A stretch of DNA of 64,000 nt from Boswellia sacra (GCA_013180625.2 SNVD02010013.1:352406-416405); one strand, 5' to 3'; shown: positions 23,846-35,107, numbered from the stretch's first letter. Notes: a model not told the origin generated them from the sequence alone. A program made the numbers and translations.

Positions 23846-24300
23846 TCATAATTTTTGATGCCACAATTCTAAATCCGAAATCCTAGCATGGAATGCAATT
23901 TCTACTAGGTAACAATTATCCAAAGATCTATTACCTTCTAGAATGCATTCACCAAAATTATCAAAGACCATGCATTTGTTTTGTGTGAAGTTAACAGTAT
24001 ACTTTTCATCACAAATCTGACTAATGCTAATAAGATTGGCTTTCAAGTCTTCCACCAAAAGGACATTTTGAAAATTAGGTAGGCCTTTGACATTCAATGT
24101 GTCTTTACCAATGATCTTACTTGTTGCTCCATCCCCAAAGGTGACATTTCCATCCCTGCATGCTTTAAAATCTGTTAGAAACAATTTATTTTCAGTCATG
24201 TGCCTAGAACAACCGCTGTCAAAATACCACAGATCATTAGATGCATGCTTAAGTGCAGTAAAGGCAACATTACATACTGTTTTGTCTTTCTTAACCCACT
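23846..24300 (-). pseudogene. SIRE-type Copia protease and pre-integrase region
   Basis: WYFDSGCSRHMTENKLFL (about 24180-24225) holds the aspartic protease D-S-G site. VTFGDGATSKIIGKDTL and NVLLVEDLKANLISISQ follow, then LELWHQKL, where a TGA replaces the expected Gly codon. The usual pre-integrase zinc residues begin here. Confidence 0.9.
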
Positions 24301-25048
24301 ACTGTTATGGTTTTGATAACAGTTTAAATTGTTTCGACCTTTTAGGAAAAAGATTCAACAATTTAAAGCATCTAGGTCTAATATGTCCCTTTTTACCACA
24401 AAAATAGCAAATAGGAATGAATTTCTTTACCTGTTTAGGGCTGGATTTGAAAGAGCTTAGTGGAGAAACATACGTTTCACTGCTCTTGGAATTAGGACTT
24501 GACTTTGATGAGTTAAGTTCAAGATTCTTACCTGATGTTGAAGCTTTCACAAAAACTGTTTTTGATGAAAATGCAACATTGCCCTCTGTATACCCCAATC
24601 CACGTTTGTTAGAGTTGTCTCTTCCGAGATTCAAAACTTGATCAAGTTTGGCTGCTCCAATTTTGAGCTGATCAACACACCTCTTGCTATTAGCCATTTC
24701 TGTTGTGATTCTCTCAATATATACTATTTTGTCTGTTAAAATAGTTTCAAGTTCAATAATATGGTTTTCAGCATAAGCTTTTTCACATTTCAGAACTTCA
24801 ATTTCCCGCTTCAAGGTGTTGATTTCTTCTTTCTAGCTCAGCCATTCACCATAGAGTGCATTATAAGTTTCTTGCAACTCTTCATAATATTCTGGTCCAT
24901 CTTCTTCATCTGAATGATCAACATTGTCTTGATAGTCTTCTGTTATGTCTGACATAACAACCTTTTCTTTATCTACTGCAGATGCAATAAATGCAACAAA
25001 ATTGCTCATACAATCTTGGTCTTCTGACTCCATTTCTGATTCATCACT
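24301..25048 (-). pseudogene. SIRE-type Gag C-terminal region with coiled coil and second zinc knuckle
   Basis: The acidic stretch 24833-25033 leads, after a TAG at 24830, into a Leu/Glu/Lys-rich probable coiled coil (about 24640-24814), a Ser-rich stretch and a zinc knuckle CYFCGKKGHIRPRC (about 24360-24405). Two zinc knuckles in gag fit the SIRE lineage. Two stops (about 24297-24305) separate it from the protease. Confidence 0.85.
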
Positions 25049-26035
25049 TCAGGTTGCTATCAGCCCTTTGTTTTTCTTCTTGAGATTAGCACATTCAGAT
25101 TGAATATGCCCATAACCAAAACATTCATAACACTGAATCTGTCCTTTCTTTTCAGGTTGTTTTGGTTTCTTTTTCTCATTCTCCTTGCTGAATTTTCTGA
25201 ACTTTTCTTCATTTGAGTTTGATGGCTTTCCTTGATTCTTTTTCCTGAAATTTCTTTTCATGAACTTGACATAATTTCTTGTTAGAAAAGCAATTTGTTT
25301 AGAATCAGTTTCATCAAGCTCATCACTACATTCTTCATCAGGTTTTTCAGCTTTCACATTAAATGCAATGCTCTTACCTTTTTGTTTCCGAGTACTTTGA
25401 TTTATTTCAAAGTTTTGGAGAATGTCAATCAGTTCATCAACTCTCATTTCATCAGTGTTTTTAACTTCTTCAATGGCTGAAATTTTAGGTTGAAACTTGT
25501 CGAGAACCGACCTAAGTATTTTACTAACAACCTCTGCATCAGTGAAACTTTTGCTAAGCATGTATGCTGAGTTTGTTATGTGACATATCTTAGAGTAAAA
25601 ATCGAAAATTGATTCATCCTCATGCATCATCAGATTTTCAAATTGAGAATTCAACCTTATTAATTTAGATCTTTTAACAGAAGCAGTACCTTCATGTTTT
25701 ACCTCAAGTATGTCCCATACTTCTTTGGCTGATTTGTATCTAGAAATTTGTCCGAAGTTGTTTAAATCTACTACAGAAAAGATTGCATTAAGAGCCTTGG
25801 AATTCCAACTAGATCTACGGTATTCTTCATCAGACCATTCGTCCTCTGGTTTTGATTTGGCATTACCAAAAGCATTCAGTTTCGTTGGAGGTGTCCACCC
25901 TTTAAGTACACTCGTCCAAGCCCTGTCATCAAGAGACTTAATAAACATCATCATTCTTACCTTCCAATATGGATAATTACTATCATCGAGAATAGGTGGT
26001 TGCATTCGAAATCCTCCGTTGCATATAAACTCCAT
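25049..26035 (-). pseudogene. SIRE-type Copia gag (open for 328 residues)
   Basis: Starts at an ATG at 26035, 61 bases after the primer site, and stays open for 328 codons. The N-terminal motif DDSNYPYWKVRMMMFIKSLD is DUF4219-like, the middle is UBN2-type gag, and the zinc knuckle CYECFGYGHIQSEC (residues 302-315) is complete. The TGA at 25049 replaces a probable Trp codon. The protein would build the particle. This is the least damaged ORF of the element. Confidence 0.93.
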
Positions 26036-26084
26036 CCTTCCAGATTAACTTGATCGTTTTCTTCACTTGTCTATCAGTGAACCT

Positions 26085-26096
26085 GCTCTGATACCA
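26085..26096 (-). other. Primer-binding site (tRNA-Met type)
   Basis: On the minus strand TGGTATCAGAGC lies two bases after the 5' LTR end. It is a perfect match to the common plant Copia initiator-Met primer site. Confidence 0.93.
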
Positions 26097-26098
26097 AT

Positions 26099-26978
26099 TG
26101 AAAGTTCTGGAGGTATGCAGTTATAAATAACAACATTGTCAACTGTAATGTAAATCAACACAGGAGGATATTTACATGGTTCGGTTATAAAAACCTACGT
26201 CCACGGACAGCTATAGAGCTGCAATTCACTATGTTCCTATTTGTACAATCTTTAGAATCTTTTACAGTGCTGACACTCTCACACACAGACCTAATCTTTG
26301 ACAAACAAAATCTTCACAAAGATTGTAAATACTAGTGACACTGCTCACTCTCTGTCACAGATAACTTAACAGCACACTGTTAAGTTATACATAACACCCG
26401 ATATCTGACAGAATTACATAAACACTCAACTCTCAAGTTATCCTAAGTGTCTACTAACTCTCTTAGATTTGATCAACAACTCATGTACGACTTTAACTCT
26501 CATACATGGCAACAAAGACTCAATAAATCAAAGATATAAAGACATTCCTCTGCGTTAAAGCTTGTCTCTTACAAAGTCACGGAATGCCTTCATCAACAAC
26601 CAACAATTCTCTCTTGCGTAAGAAGACTCTCTTCTCAACCTTCTTCCTGCTGATTTTTTATTTAATGAGAGGTCTTGATACAATCTTCCTAAAAGTCTTG
26701 TAAGGATCTTAATCAAGATCACAATAGGATTAGGATAAACAAAATAGGAAAATGCTTTATAGTTAATCTCCTAAAGTAATAAGGATATATTAACTATCTT
26801 CCTATTTTGATTAGGATACAAAAATATTATCCTGATCAAGAGAGATAACTATCAAAATACTTTTTCTAATAATTATCTAAAAACAGTAAAATAGGAATAA
26901 AACACTTTAATTACTTTTATCACAAGTTAACCAAAATTTGAACATGTGAATGTCACATGTTTGACGTGAGTACCAACA
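26099..26978 (-). repeat. 5' LTR of the SIRE-type Copia
   Basis: 880 bp, TGTTGGTACTCAC...CTTTCA on the minus strand, followed outside by the target duplication AAGTC. Confidence 0.95.
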
Positions 26979-27825
26979 AAGTCCAATTTTGGAAATTCAT
27001 AAAAATTCATACACAACTCCAAAAATCATAAAAATTTATAGTCTATCAGAAAACATATCCACGGATTTTCATATTAAAAATCAAGAAATTTTACATAGAT
27101 TTCCCTCTCAAATCGAGTTCATTCCCCATGCCCTGTTCTAAAATAGGGGAATTCATAATTTCAAGCCAGAACTTCAAAAATTCGTTACAATTCACTCACT
27201 ATGAATTTTTGAGTATTTCAAAATTCTATAAACTCCTTGATGCGTCTAGTTTATCATATAAAAATTTTAGAGTCAGAAAACGACCATGGAATTTATGGGA
27301 ATTTTATGACTTAGCACTGTTCAGGAAAACAACTCTGCAGGATTCATGCTCATACTTTACTTCTAGCTTCCTAGCATCATCAAATCTTTAAATTCTTCCA
27401 TAACTCACTCTATGGTTTTCTAGCCATTTACAGCATATGTCTAACATGAAATATCACAAACAATAATAAACCATCATTAATTGCTTGGGTATGGCTAGAT
27501 CTAGAGAGAGGGAAGTGAATCTTTACCTCTTGGCCTCTTGTTTCCTTCCTCCCCTCTTGATTCCATGAAAAAATTGAGGGAAAATAGGGAGAGAGGCTGC
27601 TGGACGTTTCAAAGAGAAAGGGGGAAGAAAAATGGGCTTTTTTAGAGTCTAGAGGGTTTATATAGAGATAAACATGAAGGGAAAAACACAATGCAGCCCC
27701 TCATTTCCTTAATTCTTTCAATTACCTCCTCCAATCCTTATTTTATTACAACAACACCTATAGCCAACACATATATATGGTAACATAAAAATATCATAAT
27801 CATTAGTAAACTTTAGGGTGTTACA

Positions 27826-28140
27826 CATTTTTTGGTAAGATTCTTCGGATTGCTATTGGAAGAAGTTGTTGCATTAAAATCTGACAATCACGACTTTTGA
27901 GACCATAAATTTTGTTTTCCTTTAGTTGCACACATCGTGATATATTTGATGAATACCCATCTGAAACTTTTACACGAGAGAGTACCTTGCAAAATATTTC
28001 CTTCTCACTTCGAGTCAACGACAAATAAGCATATGGCAAGATTGTTTTACCTCCAATAACTTGTGGATGAAGGGCTGGTCTTATACCCATGTCTTTCATG
28101 TCAAGAAGAGATTTTAAGTTATCTTTTGTTTCCCTTCAAT
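27826..28140 (-). pseudogene. CACTA transposase, N-terminal part of DUF4218 region (copy 1)
   Basis: The minus-strand frame reads LLDMKDMGIRPALHPQ-like sequence, FCKVLSRVKVSDGYSSNISR, VQLKENKIYGLKSRDCQILM and QQLLPIAIRRILPKNV. These are DUF4218-proximal motifs of TNP2-type CACTA proteins. The frame ends at the boundary with the solo LTR and continues at 14219. Confidence 0.88.
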
Positions 28141-29122
28141 ATTCAACAATGTCCCAACAATGCTATCACAAATATTTTACCTCAATGTGAATAACATCTG
28201 GGTTGTGGCAACATAAAAAAATACTTTTCTTTTTCCAAATGATATCATCACCATCATCTCATTTTTGCTTCCCACCACTTGTGTTTAAATGATGCTTCCC
28301 ATATGTAACCGTAACTAAATTTTGTTGTTCTAGAATCTCACTCTGTGTAAGCGAAATTGAAGCATGGTGACATTTAAAAATCTTCGATGGCCCATATAAC
28401 AAAACTTATGCCAATGTTTTAGCCTCTGATAAATAGTGTTTTTATTGCAATATGGACAAACGAAATGACCCTTCTGCTCCATCCTGATAAATTAGCATAT
28501 GCTAGGAAGTCACTTACGGGCCACAATATTGCTATGTGCATCTTAAAACTTTGTTTAGTTGATGCATCAAACCTGTGAACACTATCATTCCAATAATCTT
28601 TCAACTTATCTATTAAAGGTTGCATATCTATGTCAATGTCATTTCCAGGAGCATAAGGCTTAGGAATGAGCATGACATAATGAAATTTGGTCTTTTCATG
28701 CACATCCAAGATGGTAAATTTTATATCATTAGGATGACAAGCCATGTAATATAAGCAACACTCATATTTCCAAATGCATTAAAACCATCACTAGTTAAAC
28801 CCAGTCTAATATTTTGAGGGTCTAAAGCAAAATTTGGATATCGTTGATCGAAATTTTTCCAAGCTTCAGAATCAAAAAGATGCCTTAGTTTACCATCTTT
28901 TATACACTCTCTCTTATGCCATTTCATAAATTTTGATGTTTTAGTTGACATGAAATATCTTTGAAGTCTTGGCTTCAAAGGAAAGTGGTGCAATACTTTA
29001 GCTGGTATTTTATGAGCTTCCCTAGATGAAGGTTTTCGTATCAACAATGGATTTCCAAGGAGAAGCACCACATACCGAACACTTATAATCTTCTGACTTT
29101 CTCCTTCCAATACATCATCCAA
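28141..29122 (-). pseudogene. CACTA TNP2 transposase core (copy 1)
   Basis: Contains PAKVLHHFPLKPRLQRYFMS, KHRECIKDGKLRHLFDSEAW-like motifs and NIRLGLTSDGFNAFGNMS (28721-29122). After a frameshift come FHYVMLIPKPYAPGNDIDI, LKDYWNDSVHRFDASTKQSF and FLAYANLSGWS (28419-28745). These are the conserved blocks of the transposase_21/TNP2 family, which cuts and pastes CACTA elements. The DNA-facing catalytic pattern cannot be judged because of breaks. Part of the region near 28190 is deleted compared with the second copy (61160-61200). Confidence 0.88.
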
Positions 29123-29276
29123 TCATTAGGACATGCATCAATTTTACTATAACCAAGTCCCAAGTCACTTATAATTTTTTGTTTGTTTGATAAAACAACT
29201 TGGGTAAGGTTGCACGTTCAGGTAATGTTTATTTCAAAAATTTAAGTAATACCGTTACTAACTTCTCACTCCATCC

Positions 29277-29640
29277 TTAAAGACATTTAATGTGAAATAA
29301 ATGAACAATGAAAGAAAGCTTAGTGAATGACTTACAACCTGGGTATAACTCTTGCTCAGCATCTCTTAACAAGTTATAAAATGATTCTACATCATCATTG
29401 GGAACTTGAGTACCTTCATCTATTGTATCATCAATTCCATCATCATTAATATCATCATCTCCTAAATTGAAATCGCATCCAGAAATCCCAATTGCGTCAT
29501 TTAACGAACCATGCATATCATCTACTTGGTTTTCTTCTTCATTTCTTGTACTTGTTTCACCCAATTCAAGTTTGCCATGGTATATCCACATATTATGAGG
29601 ACATCTAATGTCTATTCCATTGCATATCATATATTGCCTG
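29277..29640 (-). pseudogene. CACTA transposase-associated N-terminal domain (copy 1)
   Basis: The minus-strand frame carries ICNGIDIRCPHNMWIYHGKL, an acidic Asp-rich linker, VESFYNLLRDAEQELYPGC and FTKLSFIVHLFHIKCL, the usual order in the N-terminal region of TNP2 proteins. An intron-like or damaged stretch (29123-29276) separates it from the core. The homologous start in the second copy is inverted (60120-60315, plus strand). Confidence 0.85.
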
Positions 29641-30389
29641 CAAGAACAACTAATCTTTTAGTTAAAACTAATATTACAAAAAGCAAAATCCCAAAATTGT
29701 GTAACAAAATCTCTAAATTTTGTGCTTATTCTTGGCTCATGAATCCAACCCTTATCCATAAAAGATTAAATGAAGTCGATTCTAACAAACATACATAAAA
29801 TTTAAAAGTATCAGTTTAAACAACATTAAAAAATAAGTAAATCATTGGATTTATTATGCATGTGTTACAGTTATAATTTGATCCTATCATCTAACACATT
29901 ACAATTAGAAGAAAATATCATTATGTTTACATTTTTATTTTTCCTTTTTTTATTGTGAACAATATACATATATATATAAATATATATGTACGTATTTATG
30001 TATGTATCTTTAAACAAGAAGCATGTCACTTTAAAATATTTTATATCTAACAATAAATAAATTTATATATTTTATGAAATTTTAATAACTAATATAAGCA
30101 TATGGACAAATTAAATTCTAGTATATAACTAGTACAAACATTATTGCTTGATAGCATATATACCACAACACTGACGTTTAAGGTTTTAATAAATTTGACA
30201 AGTAAAAGCCATTAAAATTGTATTATTTTAAATGATTTAATGTTTGTAAACCAAATATTAGCTTATAATTTCTCAAAATATTTGCTGAATTGTTTATTTA
30301 CCTCAAGCATCAATTTTATATAATTAAGCTGCAATATACTAACCAATTAATAAAGTACTTTAGAGAATAAATTAATAGATGCATGTGAA
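29641..30389. other. No gene seen; AT-rich CACTA flank
   Basis: 29690-29830 is matched in reverse by 59990-60120, so it belongs to the CACTA element. Beyond that the DNA is very AT-rich with a (TA)-like stretch near 29965-29990. No CACTA terminal repeat was recognised. Confidence 0.6.
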
Positions 30390-30660
30390 CGGGACTTTCA
30401 TCTCGCCAAAGCGTTTGCGACCATAACACTGTGTCAAAGCTTCTTTTGAGACTTAAGAAAATAAAAATGAGCCATGGGCACATTTGGAGAAACAGAGTCG
30501 CCACCCAATTATTCAATTTGGAATGAATGTGGGCAATCTGATCCCTCGCTTGGGGACCTAAACTAGCTAAACTACCCTCATTCATTCAGAGATTGGTTTG
30601 AGAAGTTAGGTATGAATTATTCGACCTGCCCAGATCAAGATCCAGCCTCCACTAGGGCAT
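30390..30660 (-). mobile_element. Fragment of a Tat-type Gypsy LTR
   Basis: Matches 54020-54290 in the same orientation over about 270 bp, including TTGCGACCA, CACTGTGTCAAAGC, GAGTCGCCACCCAATTATTC and GGTTTGAGAAGTTAGG-like motifs. At 54020 this is the 3' part of a Tat LTR next to its primer site, so this is a detached piece of the same family. Confidence 0.7.
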
Positions 30661-31267
30661 ACCAAATAAGAATATCTCATGTTGACATACTCTTATTATA
30701 TTATATTGGATTAGATCGGTTTATAACAGATTTTTATAATATGATTCATCATCCAATCCAATTAATTTGGTTGTTAAAAATCGTAATCTAATCCAATTCG
30801 CTAATTAACCAAATCCAATCAAAATTGGATTGGTTTAGATTTGATCAGTCCGTTTTGGGCAGATTGGTTTAGATTTTGAACACTCCTAAATTTACTTATC
30901 CCAAGCAATCGTTCTCAAAGGCTTTTCTATGATTCCAACCTAGCCCTGTTGAGAAACTTAATTTCCTGTTTCAGATCGAGGGCCAGGATTTTTTTTTTTT
31001 ATTTTTTGGGTTCTATAACATAAATTATCTATAAATTGATGTTGGATGTTAAAAAAAGGGTGTTACATAAATCATAGCAAAAAAATAAAAAAGACTAAGA
31101 AAAAGAGAAGAGGTTGGAGAGATATTGTTGTTTGATGATCAAGAAAATTTAAGTGTTCGTTTTTTATTTTAAAAATATTTTATTTTTTATTTATAAATTA
31201 TTAGCGTTTTTATTATTTTTAATTATTTTGAATAAAATAAAATTCCTCTATGTTAATTTCCCTACAA
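30661..31267. other. No gene seen; possible MITE-like segment
   Basis: 30700-30900 contains repeated TTGGATTGGTTTAGATT-like motifs ending TTGAACACTCCTAA. On the other strand this reads like the TAGGGGTGTTCAAA starts of small hAT-type elements in plants. No matching second end was found. The rest is AT-rich. Confidence 0.3.
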
Positions 31268-32190
31268 ATTATGACAATAATCTATTTGATTATAACAACT
31301 TAACAACGAGGATTTTATTTAAATTAAGTTCGACTTACCAACGATAATTTACCAAGTAATCTATTTGAATCATAACAAAAATTATGACAGCAATCTATTT
31401 GATTACAAAAACTTAACAACCAGGATTTTAATTAAATTAAGTTCAACTTACCAACCATAATTTACCAAGTAATCTATTTGAATCATAATAAAAATTATGA
31501 CAGCATTCTATTTGATTATAACAACTTAACAAACAGGATTTTATTTAAATTAAGTTAAACTTACCAACGATAATTTGCCAAGTAATCTATTGGAATCATA
31601 ATAAAATTTATGACAGCAATCTATTTGATTATAGCAGCTTAACAAATAGGATTTTATTTAAATTAAGTTCAACTTTCCAACGATAATTTGCCAAGCGTCT
31701 ATTCGAATCATAATAAAAATTATGACAGCAAGATCTATTTGATTACAACAACTTAAAAATCAGGATTTTATATATTTAAATTGAGGTCAATTTACCAATG
31801 ATAATTTACCAAGTAATTTATTTGAAAAGTACTATCATCGTCTCATAATAAAATCATGACAGCAATCTACTATATTAGATTATAACAACCGAACAACCAC
31901 GATTTCATTTAAATTGATAAGGTCAATTTACCAATGATAATTTGCCGAGTAATCTACTTGAAGAAAAATTTTAAGAAATATCAATGGATGTCATTAATTT
32001 ACCAAGTAATTTATTTGAACAGTCCTATCATCCATCTCATAATAAAATCATGACAGCAATCTACTATATTAGATTATAACAACCGAACAACCGCGATTTG
32101 ATTTAAATTGATCCGGTCAATTTACCAATGATAATTTACCGAGTAATCTACTTGAAGAAAAATTTTCAGAAATATCAACGGATGTCATTT
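31268..32190. repeat. Tandem array, about 113-bp unit, upstream of the methyltransferase gene
   Basis: Units begin at 31268, 31381, 31494, about 31607, 31719 and about 31853, each starting with an ATTATGACAGCAATCTATTTG-like motif and holding AATTTACCAAGTAATCTA. The first five are 112-113 bp apart. The last part expands to a higher-order unit of about 190 bp, with two copies from about 31853 and 32047, each ending with GAAATATCAA(T/C)GGATGTCATT. The array stops about 40 bp before the likely TATA box of the gene. Confidence 0.93.
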
Positions 32191-32232
32191 TCTTTCTTTC
32201 TTGTTTTTTTAATCCCAACCCTACATCAAAAG

Positions 32233-32242
32233 ATAAATATAT
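32233..32242 (+). promoter_or_regulatory. Probable TATA box of the O-methyltransferase gene
   Basis: ATAAATATAT lies 72 bp upstream of the start codon at the right spacing for a short plant leader. The position is inferred from sequence only. Confidence 0.5.
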
Positions 32243-32313
32243 TTTTACATGTACCGAGGTTTTAGTATCCATAGAACTAGCCAGGAAGTAGAAACCACCG
32301 TTCAAAAAAAAAG

Positions 32314-34381
32314 ATGAGTTCGAGCGGTAACCATGTTACTTCCACAATTAACGAAGAGCATGAAGCACTTCTCAATGCCATTCTACTCAGCAACTCAATT
32401 GCTTTCCCAATGATCTTTAACGCAGCTATCGAGCTCGATCTTTTTGGTATCATAGAAAAAGCAGGCCACGGTGCTCACATCTCAGCCTCTGAGATTGCTT
32501 CACAGCTTCCTACGAAAAACCCAGATGCAGCTTCAATGCTTGATCGCATGATGCGTTTGTTTGCTTGCCATTCTCTTCTCACTTACTCTTTGCACACTCT
32601 TGAAGATGGTCGAGTTGAGAGACGTTATGGTCTCACACCAGCCTCTAAATTCTTTGTCCCTCACCATGATGAAGGCAGCTTGTCTCCCTTTATCGCCCTT
32701 GCCTTCCACCCTACGTCGTTGGAGGTTGGGTATGTATATCACCATAGTTCAAGCTTCATTGTGGCACTATATTTAAAGTGTTGTATAATAAGCTTTAGAT
32801 TTATTATTTTTTTAGGTTGAATTAATAAAGTTCTTAATATAATGACTGAATTTGAGAAACGCCATGGTCTAACACCATATTATTTTTAATTTATTTTCCT
32901 TTTCCTTCTCGTTAATAGTTTATTGATTTGATATAGAGGAGTGAATTCTCAATAACTGTATCTCTTTTTCTTATATATGAGATCTGCATCACCACTAATT
33001 TTATACATAAATTGTGTGCCATCAAAATGCACTTAGAAAGTTTGAAATTAAATTAATTGACATTTATCATTCCGCTTTGTCCTTAGAAACAATTGTTATT
33101 AAGGCATCCTTGTTTCTCATATATGTAGGAGGAATGTAAAGGATATAATTCTTGAAGGTAGCGATTTGTTCAGTAGAATTTATGGGATGTCCGTATACCA
33201 GTACCTGAACAAGGATCCAAACCTCAACAACATTTTCAATCAGGCAATGGTTAGTGTCGCTACAATAGACATGAAAGCCATATTGGACATTTACAAAGGA
33301 TTCGAGGGACTTACATCTTTGGTTGATGTTGGTGGTGGAATTGGCAAATCCCTACAGATGATCATTTCCAAATATCCTCCCATTAGGGGCATTAACTTTG
33401 ATTTGCCTCACGTGACACAAACTGCACCGTCTTACCCTGGTATGATTTTAATTCCCAAATGCTTGCCAAACTCCTGTAAATAATTTTTTAAGCATATCAA
33501 ATATATATTATTGTGACCAAAATATTTTATATATATTTCTTTAACATTACCAAGAAGCACATGCATGCCCCCCTCACGTTTTGAATTATATAGTATTAAT
33601 ATTAATTCCAAATTTTTCTTTCAAGTTTTGCATGTACATTATGTGCATGCTTTAGAATCTTTATATAGATAACAAATTGATGCAGTTAATGACATAATTT
33701 CCTATATCACGTCATTTAAAATACAAAAAAAAAAAAAGAGTAAGATATAAACTTAGAAAACAGTGCCACTGTTACATTAGAGAACAAAGTTAACTTTCGT
33801 AGTGATGATATATACTTAAAGCTAGATCTTAAATCAGAGAACACCTTTCAATGACGAAACATAGTATCAGATTCTCTACCCAACTTTCTATTTAACAATT
33901 ATAAGACTCAAAATTCCTATGCAGGTATTGAACATGTTGGAGGAGATATGTTTGCCGGTGTCCCAACAGGAGATGCAATTATGATAAAGGTGATTAGAAT
34001 TCGAAATTTCATCAATTTTAATTCCACAGCAACTTTAATCGCTCAAAATCGATAAACATTTTTTTCTTTCCTTTAATTTTGCAGGGTACATGTCATAATT
34101 GGAACGATGAGAAGTGCTTAAAGCTATTTTCAAATTGCTACAATGCGCTGCCTGATAATGGAAAACTGGTCATTATAAGTGCCGTTTTGCCGGAAGAACC
34201 TGAGTCAAGTAAGGCCTCTATATATGTTTCCACACTTGACAACGTTATGTTATGGCAAAATGCAGGACAAGAGAGGACAATAAAAGAATTCGAGACCCTG
34301 TGCATGAAAGCTGGATTCTCAAAATTTCAAGTCGCTTGTGTTGCTTGTGGCGTTTGGGCAGTCATGGAATCTTATAAATAA
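32314..34381 (+). CDS. Class II plant O-methyltransferase (COMT-like), four exons
   Basis: Exons are 32314-32729, 33129-33439, 33925-33989 and 34085-34381. All introns are GT-AG, the first with donor GTATGT. Together they give 1,089 nt, or 362 residues, the usual length for the family. The enzyme would move a methyl group from S-adenosylmethionine to a small phenolic or related metabolite in the cytosol. Residues about 14-110 form the dimerisation part. LVDVGGGIG (203-211) and INFDLPHV (227-234) bind the cofactor, and GDMFAGVPTGDAIMIK follows. The catalytic His is H268 in CHNWNDEKC. E327 in GQERT matches one catalytic Glu of alfalfa COMT. S296 sits where the other Glu (E297) is expected, so substrate or activity may differ. 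It closely resembles COMT-like proteins of Rutaceae; the substrate cannot be named. No stops or frameshifts. It is the only gene here that looks intact. Confidence 0.92.
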
Positions 34382-34466
34382 GCAATACTCAATGTTTATT
34401 CATATGCTTAATTAACTTTTATGCTTCAGGCACTATCCTGTCTGCTATATAATTTTGATGTAATCT

Positions 34467-34472
34467 AATAAA
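34467..34472 (+). terminator. Probable polyadenylation signal of the methyltransferase gene
   Basis: AATAAA 86 bases after the stop codon, preceded by a T-rich and TGTAAT-like stretch, as is common for plant 3' ends. Confidence 0.55.
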
Positions 34473-34481
34473 TTCTGCGCA

Positions 34482-35107
34482 AACATTTGTCATAGAACTT
34501 CGAGTTCTTTGTATTTTAAATCTACAAAAAATAACAGTTCAAGCGGGGTGATCGATCATAAAGAAATTTTAAGACCAAGACAAAATTTTAATTAAAATTA
34601 AGCCTTTCTATTTTGCAAATAAAACTTTTAAGTGCATTTTTGTTTCTAGAACATAATGTCTAGTTGGCAACTAAAATAAAACCCTACTTCCTAATTTTAT
34701 GCCGACTCTTTATTCCCAAAGAAACATATTTCCCTCTACTTCTCTCTTTTGTTCATATTGTCATAATTGTCTAATTGGTAAGTAACATTCGTATTCTTTC
34801 AGACTCTTTGAAACATTGTATATACGATTTTCACTCTTTCGTATGTAAATTGTATTTTACATTATCACCTCTTACCTAATCACAGACAACTCTGTAAAGA
34901 AACTAGATTTGATCGGCTATGGATATTCTTACAAGTTTTATATATGTTTTGAGACGTTTTTTATAGCAGGCACCCTGCAATATCTTCTTTTGCAATTTTT
35001 ACACAGAATTGTAAACAAGTCTTGAGTAGAGAAAAATTAAAAAAAAAAATCTGGTACTGGCAAAGAAAAGTAGACTGCTTCTCTGGGTGAAGAGGTTTGT
35101 AAAGGCT
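34482..35107. other. No gene seen
   Basis: AT-rich intergenic DNA between the methyltransferase gene and a CACTA-like end. No coding or repeat signal was recognised. Confidence 0.6.

Larger units (their letters stand above)
17052..26978 (-). mobile_element. Complete SIRE/Maximus-type Copia retrotransposon
   Basis: 9,927 bp, with LTRs at 26099-26978 (5') and 17052-17906 (3'), ends TGTTGGTACTCAC...CTTTCA, and perfect target duplications AAGTC (17047-17051 and 26979-26983). On the minus strand the order is primer site, gag with a zinc knuckle, a second zinc-knuckle ORF segment, protease, integrase, reverse transcriptase, RNase H, spacer, env-like ORF, spacer. The extra ORF after pol and the long gag are hallmarks of the SIRE lineage. 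About ten in-frame stops break pol. The 3' LTR lacks about 25 bp near 17084 that the 5' LTR has. Confidence 0.95.
14220..27825. mobile_element. Solo LTR (about 3.67 kb) carrying a nested SIRE-type Copia
   Basis: Starts TGTCACACCCCG and ends GGGTGTTACA, with flanks CCTTT (14215-14219) and CATTT (27826-27830), a 4-of-5 duplication. The uninterrupted CACTA copy at about 60785-60830 reads straight across this point, giving an empty-site comparison. Without the nested Copia (17052-26978 plus one TSD) the insert is about 3.67 kb and has no coding region. The orientation cannot be fixed from the ends. It could also be a non-autonomous element rather than a solo LTR. Confidence 0.78.

Noticed and set aside
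31268..32190. Direct-repeat array resembling a CRISPR locus
   Set aside because: Units are contiguous with no unique spacers, the flanks are plant DNA, and no cas-like gene is present. It is a tandem satellite.
32533..32776. Alternative open frames over the first methyltransferase exon
   Set aside because: They are overlapping shadow frames; the exon frame carries the methyltransferase sequence and splices correctly.
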